From the NCBI RefSeq assembly GCF_001468465.1, contig NZ_LNSA01000001.1, positions 62,001-126,000 of the forward strand: 64,000 nt of DNA, given 5' to 3'. Shown in pieces: positions 11,031 to 20,520 of the stretch. Origin of the DNA: Sphingopyxis sp. H115 (lineage in GTDB: Bacteria; Pseudomonadota; Alphaproteobacteria; Sphingomonadales; Sphingomonadaceae). Below the pieces are notes generated by a model. That model did not search any database, was not told where the DNA came from, and saw only the letters and a program-made list of their open reading frames with translations. Within the stretch, counting starts at the first letter, position 1. Each line of letters begins with the position of its first letter. Both the position numbers and the translations under genes were made by a program.

Positions 11031-13391
11031 TCAATTCCGCAGGCGGTCGATCGCCTGCGCGAGCGCGACATATAGCTTGCCGATGTCGGACGAGAGCAAG
11101 GTGACGCTGATCGCCGATCCGTCGCGCGCGCCGATAAGCAGGCGCAGCATCGCCTCGAAATCGTGGATGAACTGGTTCACCGACGCGTGGAAAGTGTCGT
11201 CGGCCTGATAGAGGCGCAGGATTTCCTTGGCCTCGCCATTCTCGATCAGCTTCACCGCGCGCCGGGCAAAGACGCCTCGGTCTCCCTTGAGATAAGCGTC
11301 CCATGCGGTGTCGCTGACTTCGCTAGACAGGATCTTGGTGACGTCGATCGCGGTCGATTTCAGCGCCTCGGTAAGCAGGCCGACCTGTTTCGCGAGCGAA
11401 TCGCGATCCGATGCGGCGATCGCCTGCTCGGCTTCGCTCACACGCTGTTCGACGCTCGCGCTGGTGTCCATGATCGTGATCAACTGGCGCATCAGCCGGT
11501 CGGCCGCGCCATTGGCGGCGGCAACCGCGCGCGCCGATGCCTCTTCGATCGCCGTGAGCTGCGCCATCACCTCATTCTTGAACGCAGCATCGATCGCACC
11601 CGTCGCGGTCGCCTGCATCGCGTCGCGCGCACCCGACACGAGCTTTTCGAGTGTCAGTCGCGCCTCGTCGGCCGCCGAATCAGCCGTAGCGCGGACTTGG
11701 TCAAGCGTCGCGATCATGCGCGCGCCGCCCTCTTCGGCAAATTCGTCGGCACCGTCGCGCAACTTGGCAAGCGCGGCCTCGGCCTCGGCGAGCGATCCGT
11801 TAAGGCGATCGACCAGCTCCTGCTGGCTCGCCGCGTGGCCCGCCATTTGCTCTTCGTTCGATTTGAGCGTCGCTTGGACGGCGTTGACGTGCGACATCGT
11901 CGACTGCGCGACAAGTTCCGAAGCATCGAGCAGGGGGCGCAGCTGAGACAATGAGCCCTGAGTCGTCTTGCCGTGCGCGGTGATGCGGTCGAGCGCGTGG
12001 GGCAGGGTTTCGTCGAGTTCGCGGGTCACAGCGTCGAGCGCGAGGAGCAGCGATTCGGCGTGGGTTATCAGCTGGTGCGCCGAAGCATTGCCGTTCTGAA
12101 CTTCCTGCATGAAGGCGGCGAGCTGGGCCTTCGTGTCGTCGATCGCGCGGCCGATGACGCCGGTGCTGGCACCGACGCTGATGTCGAGGATCTCGAGTTG
12201 CTTGCCGACTTCGGCGACGTGCGACGTGATGCGTGTGGCGAGCGCGTCGCTGGCGACGGCATGCGCGGCAAGCTGTGTGCCCATCGCATCGCCGGCCTCG
12301 CGGGCGGCCGCGAGTTTCCGGTCCATTTGCGCCGCAGCAGCGTCGACTCCGTCGCGAAACTGTTGCCAGCTCTGGTCCATCTGGCCGGCCACCGCAGCGA
12401 TGGTCGAAGTCATGTCGTTATGCGCGGCTGCGGTCACCTCGGTCATCCGCGCCAGCGCCGCGCCATGCGCGTCGGCAACCTGAGCCGATGCCGTGAGCAG
12501 ATCGGCTTCGGTTTCTTTCGTCTGTCCTTGCAAGGCAACGATTGCCTCGAGGATGCTCGCGGCCGAAGCCTCGCCCGCCTGCGCGGTCTTGGCCGCTTCC
12601 TCGCCAAGCGCGGCCAGCCGGGCTTCGAGATTAGCGCCCTGCTGATGCGCAACGAGCCCGGCTTCGCGAAAATTCACCGCCAGCCGCTGCGCCACGTCGT
12701 CGATACGCGGCAATCCGGCGAGCAGCCCGTCCATCCGCTGCATCGCGACATCGCCCGACCGCGCGAGCTGGTCGTACGCGTTGGCGATCACCGACGCGTT
12801 GCTGGCAAGCTTGTCGCTGCTTTCGTTGAGCCTGAGCACGGTATCGAGACCGAGCTGCTGCACGATTCGCGCCTGTTCGCCGAGTTGCTTTTGCGCATCG
12901 GCGAGGTGCAGCCCAAGCGAATGCATCGACTGGTTCAGCGCCAGATTTTCCTGGCGAAGGGAGTCGGTTATGCGCGCGAAGCGTGCTTGTTCGGACCGGC
13001 TCGACCGCAACAGGCTCATCCAGAGGACCGCGAGCAGGGTCAGCGGCATAGCGACCGTCGCAACAAGCGTCGGCCAGTCGGCGAGCGCCGGGCTGCGTGC
13101 AAAGCCGCCGGTCGCAACGAAGAACGCGAAACCCGTCCAGCCGATCGCGAGAAGGAGAAGGAGGGGCGGGGCGATGCGGTCACGCCAGGCGGGCGATCGA
13201 TGCGCGCTATCCTCGTTCGGTTCGGCCTCGGTCAGCGAGGACATGTCGAGCCAATCGCGTTCGGCGGGCGCCTCCGCTTCGGGCGCGCGCACGGTTTCTG
13301 CCGCGGCAACATCGTTCGGCGCGGCACTGTCTGTTTCCGGATTTGCCGCGGAATCCCGCCACAATCCCACGATTTTCTTGTCCCCCGTCAT
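11031..13391 (-). CDS. Large membrane-anchored coiled-coil protein of unknown function
   Basis: The 786-residue protein has an acidic, Ala/Glu-rich N-terminal segment of about 70 residues, two adjacent hydrophobic segments (about residues 73-95 and 105-127), then some 500 residues of Ala/Gln/Glu/Asp-rich helical sequence that reads as continuous coiled coil, and a compact C-terminal region from about residue 690 (WDAYLKGDRGVFARRAVKLI and following). The layout resembles membrane-tethered scaffolds or chemoreceptor-like proteins, but I see no conserved methyl-accepting signalling tip and no enzymatic motif. It stands alone, divergent from the Hpt-like gene 68 nt away. Role in envelope organisation or cell polarity is only a guess. 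Confidence 0.85.
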   Translation of the reverse strand: MTGDKKIVGLWRDSAANPETDSAAPNDVAAAETVRAPEAEAPAERDWLDMSSLTEAEPNEDSAHRSPAWRDRIAPPLLLLLAIGWTGFAFFVATGGFARSPALADWPTLVATVAMPLTLLAVLWMSLLRSSRSEQARFARITDSLRQENLALNQSMHSLGLHLADAQKQLGEQARIVQQLGLDTVLRLNESSDKLASNASVIANAYDQLARSGDVAMQRMDGLLAGLPRIDDVAQRLAVNFREAGLVAHQQGANLEARLAALGEEAAKTAQAGEASAASILEAIVALQGQTKETEADLLTASAQVADAHGAALARMTEVTAAAHNDMTSTIAAVAGQMDQSWQQFRDGVDAAAAQMDRKLAAAREAGDAMGTQLAAHAVASDALATRITSHVAEVGKQLEILDISVGASTGVIGRAIDDTKAQLAAFMQEVQNGNASAHQLITHAESLLLALDAVTRELDETLPHALDRITAHGKTTQGSLSQLRPLLDASELVAQSTMSHVNAVQATLKSNEEQMAGHAASQQELVDRLNGSLAEAEAALAKLRDGADEFAEEGGARMIATLDQVRATADSAADEARLTLEKLVSGARDAMQATATGAIDAAFKNEVMAQLTAIEEASARAVAAANGAADRLMRQLITIMDTSASVEQRVSEAEQAIAASDRDSLAKQVGLLTEALKSTAIDVTKILSSEVSDTAWDAYLKGDRGVFARRAVKLIENGEAKEILRLYQADDTFHASVNQFIHDFEAMLRLLIGARDGSAISVTLLSSDIGKLYVALAQAIDRLRN

Positions 13392-13459
13392 CGGACCATC
13401 TTAGCACCAAATGGCCGTCTTGAAACGGAAACTTAACCACGCGCTGCCAAAGCTGTGGA

Positions 13460-13753
13460 ATGTCGTTCGATAGTGGTCCTCTCGATCGTTACCTCAGCGC
13501 CGCGATCGGCGACGATCGGGCGATGGCGCTCGACCTGCGCAGCGCCTTCACCGGCAGCGCGCGCGACCTTGCCGACCTGATGCGACGGGCACGCTGTGAC
13601 GCCAATTGGGAGGTCGCGGCGCTTCGTCTGAAGGGGTTGGCGGCGACGTTCGGCATCATATCGCTGATCCAGCTGGCCGAAGAAGCGATGTCGGGGGCAC
13701 CGGGTGATCCTGCCGTGCTACGCCAAATCAACCAGGCGATCGAAGAAATCTGA
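13460..13753 (+). CDS. Hpt-like domain protein lacking the phosphoacceptor histidine
   Basis: The 97-residue protein matches the four-helix histidine phosphotransfer (Hpt) fold: about residues 8-45 give the first helices and AALRLKGLAATFG (53-65) aligns with the AHxLKG motif. In that motif the histidine position (residue 55) is leucine, coded by CTT, so it cannot accept phosphate in the usual way. It could be a structural pseudo-Hpt that binds a receiver domain or kinase. It is divergent from the coiled-coil gene and about 170 nt ahead of the TPR gene. The family call rests on the motif and size only. Confidence 0.7.
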   Translation: MSFDSGPLDRYLSAAIGDDRAMALDLRSAFTGSARDLADLMRRARCDANWEVAALRLKGLAATFGIISLIQLAEEAMSGAPGDPAVLRQINQAIEEI

Positions 13754-13924
13754 CAGCCCAGCCGGGTTCAATTCCGGTTCAGCCGTTCTCCGCCAGATGA
13801 AATATCGATGCCGGCTGTCTTGCCTTGGCAACGCGACGGGTTTAGCCGCGTTTACGACGCGCGGCCGAGCCCCTTTGCGTTGGTGCAGGCGGGGCAAGGC
13901 AACCGATTCTGAGGAGAGATTTCG

Positions 13925-15232
13925 ATGTTCACCCGTTTCCGCTCGATGCCCTTGGCGGCGATGGCCGTCCTGTTGGGCTGCGCGCTGACGACGACGGCCC
14001 CGGTTGCTGCCCAGGACAAGCCGAAGAAAGAAAAGAAGAAGAAAGAAGAAGCCAAGGGCGGGGGCATTTCCGTCAGCAAGGCTTTCATGCCGGCGGCTAA
14101 AAAGCTGGAAGACGCGGGCAAAGCGAAGGATGCTGCGGCCATGCAGGCCGCGCTCGCCGAAGGCCAGTCAACCGCGACCACGCCCGACGACAAATATCTG
14201 GTCGGCTTTTACCAGCTCCAGCTCGGCCTGCTGAACAAGGACCAGGGTTTACAGGCGCAGGGGCTCGACGCGATGCTCGAAAGCGGCAAGACGCCGGCGG
14301 AAAGCGTCGCAGTCTATAATTTCTTCTCGGGCAATTTCGCTTATGGCGCAAAGGATTACCCGAAGGCGATCCAGCGTCTCGAGGCCGCGAAAGCCGCGGG
14401 TTCGACCGAAACGAGCCTCCCGGCGATGCTGATGGACAGCTATCTCAGCGCCGGACAGATCGACAAGGGCTGGGAAATTGCCAAGGCGGGTATCGACGCG
14501 GCGCGCGCCGCGGGCACGCGCCCGTCGGAAGAGCTTTATGTCCGCCCGGCGCAGGCCTTCCAGAAGGCGAACCGCACGAACGAGATGCTCGACGTGCTGG
14601 CGATGCGCGTGCAGGACTATCCGACTCCCGCGACCTGGCGGAATACGCTCTATATCGTCCTTCAGCAGGCTGCCGGCGACAAGGATCTGACGCTCGACAT
14701 CCTGCGCCTGATGAAGGCGACCAATTCGATGTTGCAGCGCCCCGAATATCTTGAATATTCGGCGCTGGCGGTCGAAGCGGGCTTCCCCGGCGAAGTCGTC
14801 GGCGTCATCAAGCATGGCCAAAAGGCCGGCGTGATTCCGGCGAAGGACCCGCATTTCGACAAGATCCTTGAATCGCAGGAACCGCGCGCCGCGGCCGACG
14901 CGTCGGCGGTCGCCGCGGACGCTGGTAAGCCCGCCACGCTCGCCAATCCGAAGGCCGCGCGCGCGACCGGCGATGCGCTCGTCGGCAACGGCGAGCCGGC
15001 AAAGGCGATCCCGCTTTACGAAGCGGCGCTGAAGGCCGCTCCGACCGACGGCCTCGTCCAGTATCGCCTCGGCGTCGCCCAGGCGCTCGCGGGGCAAGCC
15101 GATGCCGCAGCCGCCAGCTTTGCCAAGGTGCAGGGCAATCGCCAGCGCCTCGCGCAGCTTTGGGCCATCCATGCCAAGGCGGGCGCAGCACCGGCGGCAG
15201 CTGCCGCGCCGGCGCCGACCACCGGAAGCTGA
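13925..15232 (+). CDS. Exported TPR-repeat protein
   Basis: The 435-residue protein starts with a signal peptide (hydrophobic core LAAMAVLLGCALTTTAPVAA, cleavage near AQD at about residue 30). A Lys/Glu-rich stretch follows, then helical repeats of tetratricopeptide type, most clearly in the region with GNGEPAKAIPLYEAALKAAP and YRLGVAQALAGQADAAAASF near residues 360-410. The C-terminus is Ala/Pro-rich. It is likely a periplasmic scaffold. Ribosome site GAGGAGA lies 6-7 nt before the ATG. A strong terminator follows directly. Similar proteins are common and uncharacterised in sphingomonads. Confidence 0.85.
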   Translation: MFTRFRSMPLAAMAVLLGCALTTTAPVAAQDKPKKEKKKKEEAKGGGISVSKAFMPAAKKLEDAGKAKDAAAMQAALAEGQSTATTPDDKYLVGFYQLQLGLLNKDQGLQAQGLDAMLESGKTPAESVAVYNFFSGNFAYGAKDYPKAIQRLEAAKAAGSTETSLPAMLMDSYLSAGQIDKGWEIAKAGIDAARAAGTRPSEELYVRPAQAFQKANRTNEMLDVLAMRVQDYPTPATWRNTLYIVLQQAAGDKDLTLDILRLMKATNSMLQRPEYLEYSALAVEAGFPGEVVGVIKHGQKAGVIPAKDPHFDKILESQEPRAAADASAVAADAGKPATLANPKAARATGDALVGNGEPAKAIPLYEAALKAAPTDGLVQYRLGVAQALAGQADAAAASFAKVQGNRQRLAQLWAIHAKAGAAPAAAAAPAPTTGS

Positions 15233-15257
15233 GTTATTCGACCTTCGATGAAAAACA

Positions 15258-15290
15258 GGGCGCCGTTCCACGAAGGAACGGCGCCCTTTT
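15258..15290 (+). terminator. Rho-independent terminator after the TPR gene
   Basis: A 12-bp perfect GC-rich stem (GGGCGCCGTTCC pairing with GGAACGGCGCCC) encloses a 5-nt loop and is followed by TTTT. It lies 26 nt after the TPR gene stop and ends that transcript. The complementary strand has an AAAAA run before the stem, so it could also act on the convergent Lrp-type gene that ends at 15316. Confidence 0.9.
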
Positions 15291-15315
15291 CATTGGGCCG
15301 CGCCAGCCATGCCCG

Positions 15316-15789
15316 TCAGGTTTCGACCGGGATTCCCGCCAGTTGCTTTGCGGTGCGGATCGTCAGCGAGGTTTTGACGCTGGTCACATTGGGCGCCGAG
15401 GTCAGATGTGCAGTCAGGAAGGACTGAAAGCTCTGCAAATCGCGGGCGACCACCTTGAGCAGGAAGTCGATTTCGCCGTTCAGCATATAGCATTCGCGCA
15501 CTTCCGGAAGCCCGCCGACATAATCTTCGAATGCCTTCAAATCGGCTTCGGCTTGGCTGCGCAGGCTGACCATCGCAAAGACAGTGATGCCATAGCCCAG
15601 CTTCGCCGCGTCGAGGTCGGCGTGGTACGAGCGGATGACGCCCGCTTCCTCGAGCGCGCGGACGCGGCGGAGACACGGCGGCGCGGTCAGTCCAACCATC
15701 TGCGCCAGTTCGACATTCGTCATTCGCCCGTTTTTCTGCAGTTCGCCCAATATCTGCAAATCGATTTGATCGAATTTCTGACTAGCCAT
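15316..15789 (-). CDS. Lrp/AsnC family transcriptional regulator
   Basis: The 157-residue protein has an N-terminal winged helix-turn-helix (residues about 5-60, with LDLQILGELQKNGRMTNVEL-type sequence and APPCLRRVRALEEAGVI as recognition segment) and a C-terminal RAM/AsnC ligand domain (about 70-150). Such regulators form octamers that sense amino acids or related small molecules. The start chosen is the ATG giving MASQKFD; 23 further in-frame residues upstream do not look like protein of this family. It faces the terminator of the TPR gene and is divergent from the kinase-like gene. Target genes cannot be told from the sequence. Confidence 0.92.
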   Translation of the reverse strand: MASQKFDQIDLQILGELQKNGRMTNVELAQMVGLTAPPCLRRVRALEEAGVIRSYHADLDAAKLGYGITVFAMVSLRSQAEADLKAFEDYVGGLPEVRECYMLNGEIDFLLKVVARDLQSFQSFLTAHLTSAPNVTSVKTSLTIRTAKQLAGIPVET

Positions 15790-15824
15790 CGTTGAAACAT
15801 CCGCTTTCCAAAACTGCGAGGACC

Positions 15825-15834
15825 ATAATATTAT
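15825..15834. promoter_or_regulatory. AT-rich palindrome upstream of the Lrp-type gene
   Basis: ATAATATTAT is a perfect inverted repeat placed 36 nt upstream of the Lrp-type start codon, in a local AT-rich patch within GC-rich DNA. Lrp/AsnC regulators commonly bind AT-rich dyads and repress their own genes, so an autoregulatory site is plausible. It may instead be simply the -10 region of this gene. Confidence 0.35.
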
Positions 15835-15940
15835 TTCAGCCGATTGCAATTGTCCCACAATGCGACGCGGATGGTTAAGGCACTTTCATGACCGGATGAT
15901 TCACGCTAGCCGGTAAGCATATTGTAACCAACGACCGAAG

Positions 15941-17605
15941 GTGTGGGGCTGGCTTCGCGTGACCGCTGACTCGATGATCGCCACCATCTTACGCCAAGCG
16001 CCGGCGGACCGCCGCGCGAGCATCGCCGCGTGGCGTCAACTATCCGATATTCTGGCGCAGCGCGGCAATCAATTGGACGATGACGATATTCGCCGCAGCC
16101 TTCACGCGCTTGCCGTCCTGCGGCCGCAAGTGCCCGAATCAGTGCGGCGCGATAGCGCGCGGGCGCTGGCACGACACGGCCGGTTTGCGCCGCTCGTCGC
16201 ATTCTACGCCAACGATGTTCCAGCGGTTTCGGCGATCATGCTGCGTGACACGCGCCTCAGCGAAGCCGACTGGTTGGCGCTGCTTCCCGCGACGAACGCC
16301 ATGGCGCGATCGGTCCTGGCCGGACGCGGCGACCTGCCCGATGGTGTCTATCGCGCGCTCGCCAGCCTTGGCAGCGCATCGGTCGCGCTGCCGCACCCCG
16401 AGGTCGCCGACGTCGTCGAGGACGCGCCCGAAGGAACCGTCACGGACGAGGTCGAGCTCGTGGCGGAGACCGGGCCGAGCCAGATCAGCGAGCTGGTCCG
16501 CCGAATCGACAAATATCAGTCGTCGCGTAGCCAGCCGCCCGCCCAGCGCCCACCCCGCGCGGCCTTTCTATTCGAAACCGGTCCCGACGGGGTCATTCAC
16601 TGGGTCGAGGGCGTCACGCGCGGCGCGGTCATCGGCTTGTCGATCGCCGAGGCGGCCTTTGGCGGCGAACCGGGCACCGATGGCGTTGCCGCCGGAGCCT
16701 TTCGCCAGCGCGCGGAGATCATCAACGCCCGAATGATCCTCGAAGGAACGGCGGCCGACGCCGGCGAGTGGCGGTTCTCCGCGTTGCCTTGGTTCGACCC
16801 CGCGACGGGACAGTTCCGCGGATATCGCGCCAGCGCGCGCCGTCCGTACCGCAATGAAACGCCTTATGGTCGGCAGACGCCCGAGGATTCGGGCGATTCG
16901 ATCCGTCAGCTCATCCATGAATTGCGCAGTCCGCTGAACGCCATTTCGGGCTTCGCCCAGATTATTTCGGGGCAGATGTTCGGGCCGGTCAGCCAGGATT
17001 ATCGGGCGATGGCCGAAACCATCGTCGCCGACGCAGCTTCGGTGCAGTCGATCATCGACGATCTGGAAACCGCGGCACGCAGCAACGCCGCGCCTGCGGA
17101 CCTGACATCGAACAGCGCGGTCGATGTCGGCGCCATCGTCGCGCAGGTCGAAAGCGATTTGGGCGGGCTTCTCGCCGAACGCCGCATCGACCTCAGCATT
17201 TCACGCGTCGGGGGCCCCTTTGTCGCGGTGACCGACGATGCCAACGCACGGCGGATGGTCGGCCGCATGCTGACAGCGCTGGTCGATATATCCGAACCTG
17301 GTGCGATCCTGGTCGGCCAATTGGTGACCGAATCGCCGCATGACGACATGCTGCAACTGCGCATCGTCCGTCCCGCGCCGATTCGCTTCGCCACCGCTGC
17401 CGAGCTGCTCGATCCCGGTTTCAGCCCCGACGGGGAGGCGCCGGGAGCGGCCGTTCTCAGCCTGGGTTTTTCGCTGCGGCTTGTCGACAGCTTGGCGCGC
17501 GCCGCGGGCGGACGGCTCGACATCGGGCATAACGCCTTGACCTTGCATGTGCCGTCGGCCAACTCGAAGGCCGAGGTCGGGCTGGAAGTCCAGCAAGGCG
17601 AGTAG
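15941..17605 (+). CDS. Soluble histidine kinase-like protein with degenerate ATPase domain
   Basis: The 554-residue protein has a helical N-terminal region of about 200 residues, a PAS-like middle part (FLFETGPDGVIHWVEG onwards) and a HisKA domain whose H-box is LIHELRSPLNAISG with the histidine at residue 326. The C-terminal ATP-binding domain is eroded: I see no N-box asparagine pair, no DxGxG and no GxGLG, although the last part still aligns in spacing (LSLGFSLRLVDSLARAAGG). No membrane helices are evident. It may be a dimerisation/phosphotransfer scaffold and not an active kinase. The GTG at 15941 was used; an ATG at 15974 is also possible. The deacetylase gene follows closely. Confidence 0.8.
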   Translation: MWGWLRVTADSMIATILRQAPADRRASIAAWRQLSDILAQRGNQLDDDDIRRSLHALAVLRPQVPESVRRDSARALARHGRFAPLVAFYANDVPAVSAIMLRDTRLSEADWLALLPATNAMARSVLAGRGDLPDGVYRALASLGSASVALPHPEVADVVEDAPEGTVTDEVELVAETGPSQISELVRRIDKYQSSRSQPPAQRPPRAAFLFETGPDGVIHWVEGVTRGAVIGLSIAEAAFGGEPGTDGVAAGAFRQRAEIINARMILEGTAADAGEWRFSALPWFDPATGQFRGYRASARRPYRNETPYGRQTPEDSGDSIRQLIHELRSPLNAISGFAQIISGQMFGPVSQDYRAMAETIVADAASVQSIIDDLETAARSNAAPADLTSNSAVDVGAIVAQVESDLGGLLAERRIDLSISRVGGPFVAVTDDANARRMVGRMLTALVDISEPGAILVGQLVTESPHDDMLQLRIVRPAPIRFATAAELLDPGFSPDGEAPGAAVLSLGFSLRLVDSLARAAGGRLDIGHNALTLHVPSANSKAEVGLEVQQGE

Positions 17606-17630
17606 CCCGGGGGCGGGCGAAGGGGAGCAT

Positions 17631-18644
17631 GTGCGGCCTGCGGGCGATTTCTTTGCGTATCCGGCTGCACCGGACCTGATCCAGCTGGAAGCGGATGAGC
17701 GTCCACGTTTCTGGGTGACGATCGATACCGAAGAGGATTTCGACTGGGACGCCCCCTTTTCGCGGACGGGCCATGGGCTTGGCTCGGTCCCGGCGCTCAC
17801 CGATTGTCAGCGCTATTTCGAACGCGCTGCGGTTCGCCCCATCTATCTTGTCGACTGGCCAATCGTTGCCGACGACCATGCCGTCGAAATTCTCGGCGCG
17901 GCGCAGCAAGCCGGACGCTGCGAAATCGGCGCACAACTCCACCCGTGGGTGACGCCGCCGCACGACGAAGATGTCAACGCGCGCAACAGCTATACCGGCA
18001 ATCTGCCCAGCGCGTTGCAGCGCGCAAAAATGACAGCGCTCCGCGATGCGATCCGCGATCGCTTTGGCGTCGCGCCCACGGCCTATCGCGCCGGACGGTA
18101 CGGGCTTGGCCCCGAAACGGCGACGATGCTCGCCGAACTGGGGTTCCGCTGCGACACGTCGGTTCGTTCCGGTTTCGACTATCGCGCGGGGCATGGCCCC
18201 AATTATCGTGATGCCCCCCTGCATCCCTGGTGGGTTCGCACTGGACAGGGCGCCGTGCTCGAAATGCCCGTCACGACGGTTTTTGCTGGTCTTCTCGGGC
18301 GCGCGGGCCGCTGGCTCTATCATCGCACCTCGTCGAATAGTCATGCGGCACTCGCGCGGCTTGGCTTGGTCGAGCGGATCGCGCTGACGCCCGAAGGCAT
18401 ACCGGCCGAAAAGGCGTGCCACGCGATCGATATCGCGATCGAAGCGCGCTTGCCGGTCCTGACCTTCTCCTTCCACTCGCCGTCGCTGCAACCGGGAAAC
18501 ACGCCATATGTGCGCAGCGATGCCGATCTGGCGCTCTTCTATCGCTGGTGGGACATCGTACTCGATCATCTCTCCCGCCGCGGCGTCGAACCGACGAACG
18601 CGGACGCGATTTGGGCGATGGCGGAGCGCAAAGGCGCGCGCTGA
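17631..18644 (+). CDS. Polysaccharide deacetylase family protein
   Basis: The 337-residue protein belongs to the NodB-fold deacetylases: TIDTEEDFDW near residues 29-38 supplies the metal-binding aspartate, QLHPW near residue 106 gives histidine, and YRAGRYGLG plus FHSPSLQPG match later motifs. Proteins of this subtype (WalW-like) occur with sensor kinases or polysaccharide genes. The likely start is the GTG at 17631, behind GAAGGGGAGC and 26 nt after the kinase-like gene, so the two are probably cotranscribed. No signal peptide is visible. Substrate is unknown. Confidence 0.85.
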   Translation: MRPAGDFFAYPAAPDLIQLEADERPRFWVTIDTEEDFDWDAPFSRTGHGLGSVPALTDCQRYFERAAVRPIYLVDWPIVADDHAVEILGAAQQAGRCEIGAQLHPWVTPPHDEDVNARNSYTGNLPSALQRAKMTALRDAIRDRFGVAPTAYRAGRYGLGPETATMLAELGFRCDTSVRSGFDYRAGHGPNYRDAPLHPWWVRTGQGAVLEMPVTTVFAGLLGRAGRWLYHRTSSNSHAALARLGLVERIALTPEGIPAEKACHAIDIAIEARLPVLTFSFHSPSLQPGNTPYVRSDADLALFYRWWDIVLDHLSRRGVEPTNADAIWAMAERKGAR

Positions 18645-18724
18645 TCGTCGCCGCTTCGTTGCCGCTTGCCAATGCGGCTCGGCCTCCGCTATCGCCCGCA
18701 CATCCCCGCCGGGATTTCAACGGG

Positions 18725-18800
18725 GGGCCTGTAGCTCAATGGTTAGAGCTGGCCGCTCATAACGGCTAGGTTGCGGGTTCGAGTCCTGCCGGGCCCACCA
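18725..18800 (+). tRNA. tRNA with CAU anticodon, probably tRNA-Ile2
   Basis: A 76-nt cloverleaf with encoded CCA: acceptor GGGCCTG/CGGGCCC, D arm GCTC..GAGC, anticodon arm with loop CTCATAA, T arm GCGGG TTCGAGT CCTGC and discriminator A. The CAU anticodon fits elongator tRNA-Met or tRNA-Ile2, in which the C is changed to lysidine by TilS. The overall sequence resembles bacterial tRNA-Ile2 more than tRNA-Met in the acceptor and anticodon stems as I remember them. It is not an initiator, since the first base pair is G-C and the anticodon stem lacks three G-C pairs. Confidence 0.92.
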
Positions 18801-18922
18801 TTTTTAACGGTTGCGATATCGCTGCGCCGCCCGACGGACGATTTGCCCGGGCAAGCCCGAATTTCCCTTGCAAAATGGGACCGGTGGCGGTCCATTGGGG
18901 CATCAGGAAAAGGAGAGGGGGC

Positions 18923-20398
18923 ATGGGAAAGCGGCGGAGGTTCCTGCTGGGCGGTCTGGCGATCGCAGCGATTGCGGCAGGCGTGGTGGGGGTGCGCACG
19001 GCGACCTTCGCGCCCACCGATATCGCCGATGGCAGCGATATCCGCTTGGCAGCGGCACCCTCGTTCGATCTCGACGCCGCCATCGCGCATCTGAGCGCCG
19101 CGGCGCAATTCCGGACGATATCGCATCAGGACCCGGCGGAGAATGAAATCGCCGAATGGGACCGTCTTCACGCTTGGCTTGCCGCCACCTATCCTGCGAC
19201 ACACCGGGCGATGACGCGCACCATCTTGCCGAACCGGACGCTTGTCTATCACTGGCCGGGAAGCGATGCCTCGCTGGCGCCGATCATTCTCATGGCGCAT
19301 CAGGATGTCGTCCCCGTTACCGAGGGCACCGAAGGCGACTGGAAATATCCGCCCTTTTCAGGCACGATCGCGGAGCAGGCGGTGTGGGGCCGCGGTACCG
19401 TCGACGACAAGGGTTCGCTGGTCGGACTGTTCGAGGCAATCGAAGCGTTGGCGGTGCAGGGATTTCAGCCGAAACGCGGCGTTTACCTGGTCTCCGGCCA
19501 CGACGAAGAGGCGGGCGGTTCGGGCGCGGTCGCGGCGGCGGCGAAACTCGAAGCTGCCGGCGTCAAGGCGCTATTCACGTTGGACGAAGGCAGCGTGGTG
19601 CTGCGCGACACGCCGATCATCGACGGCCCTGCGATCCTGATCGGGGTCGCCGAAAAGGGCTATGCGACGATGAAGGTCACCGCCGATGCGCCCGGCGGGC
19701 ACAGTTCGATGCCGCCTGCGGAGACCGGGGTTACCACGCTCGCGCGCGCGGTGCTCGCGATCGCCGAAAAGCCGTTCCCGATTGAAATGCGCGGTCCCGG
19801 CGCTGCAATGGTCGAGGCGCTGGCCGCGCATAAGGGCGGTGCGACCAAGGTGGCGGTCGCCAACCAGTGGTTGCTTGGCCCGGTGCTGAAAGGGCAATTG
19901 TCGGCTTCGCCATCGGCCGCCGCAGCCTTCCATACGACGATCGCGCCAACGATGCTGGAGGGCAGCCCGAAGGAAAATGTCCTGCCCCAGTCGGCGAGCG
20001 CGCTCATTAACTATCGTATCGCGCCGTGGAACCGCTCGGCCGATGTGATGGCGCGCGCCAAGGCCGCGGTGGGTGACGCTCCCGTCAAGCTCAGCTGGGT
20101 AAAGCCGCCGAACGAACCGTCGCGCGTCTCTTCGAGCAATTCGCTGGGATGGAAATATGTCGTCGCGGCGGCGCGTGCCGACGCGCCCGATGCGGTCGTC
20201 GCACCCTATCTGGTCGTCGCTGCAACCGACAGCCGCAGCATGGAATCGGTATCGGACGACGTGTATCGTTTCATGCCGATGCATTTCACGCTGAAAGAGA
20301 CGGCGATGATCCACGGCACCAACGAACATATGACGATCGACAGCTTTCGGCGTATGATTGCCTTCTATGCGCGGCTGATTGCGACGTCTGCGGGATAG
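18923..20398 (+). CDS. M20 family metallopeptidase (PM20D1/carboxypeptidase S type)
   Basis: The 491-residue protein begins with a basic MGKRRRF followed by one hydrophobic segment (residues about 8-27), which acts as a signal anchor or signal peptide. The M20 metal site is visible as [10 protein letters not shown] near residue 125, [11 protein letters not shown] near 155, and [11 protein letters not shown] near 190. The dimerisation domain follows. It hydrolyses peptide or N-acyl amino acid bonds with two zinc ions, probably in the periplasm. The start is set by AGGAGAGGGG just upstream of the ATG. tRNA genes flank it on both sides. Confidence 0.92.
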   Translation: MGKRRRFLLGGLAIAAIAAGVVGVRTATFAPTDIADGSDIRLAAAPSFDLDAAIAHLSAAAQFRTISHQDPAENEIAEWDRLHAWLAATYPATHRAMTRTILPNRTLVYHWPGSDASLAPIILMAHQDVVPVTEGTEGDWKYPPFSGTIAEQAVWGRGTVDDKGSLVGLFEAIEALAVQGFQPKRGVYLVSGHDEEAGGSGAVAAAAKLEAAGVKALFTLDEGSVVLRDTPIIDGPAILIGVAEKGYATMKVTADAPGGHSSMPPAETGVTTLARAVLAIAEKPFPIEMRGPGAAMVEALAAHKGGATKVAVANQWLLGPVLKGQLSASPSAAAAFHTTIAPTMLEGSPKENVLPQSASALINYRIAPWNRSADVMARAKAAVGDAPVKLSWVKPPNEPSRVSSSNSLGWKYVVAAARADAPDAVVAPYLVVAATDSRSMESVSDDVYRFMPMHFTLKETAMIHGTNEHMTIDSFRRMIAFYARLIATSAG

Positions 20399-20434
20399 AC
20401 TTCGCGGTCCAGCCTGTTTAAGGCGCCCCAGCGT

Positions 20435-20514
<80 letters not shown>

Positions 20515-20520
20515 TTCCTG

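Noticed and set aside
11163-13436. Two long plus-strand frames opposite the coiled-coil gene
   Set aside because: The minus-strand product has coherent helices and membrane segments, while the plus-strand translations are Arg/Gly/His-rich without structure.
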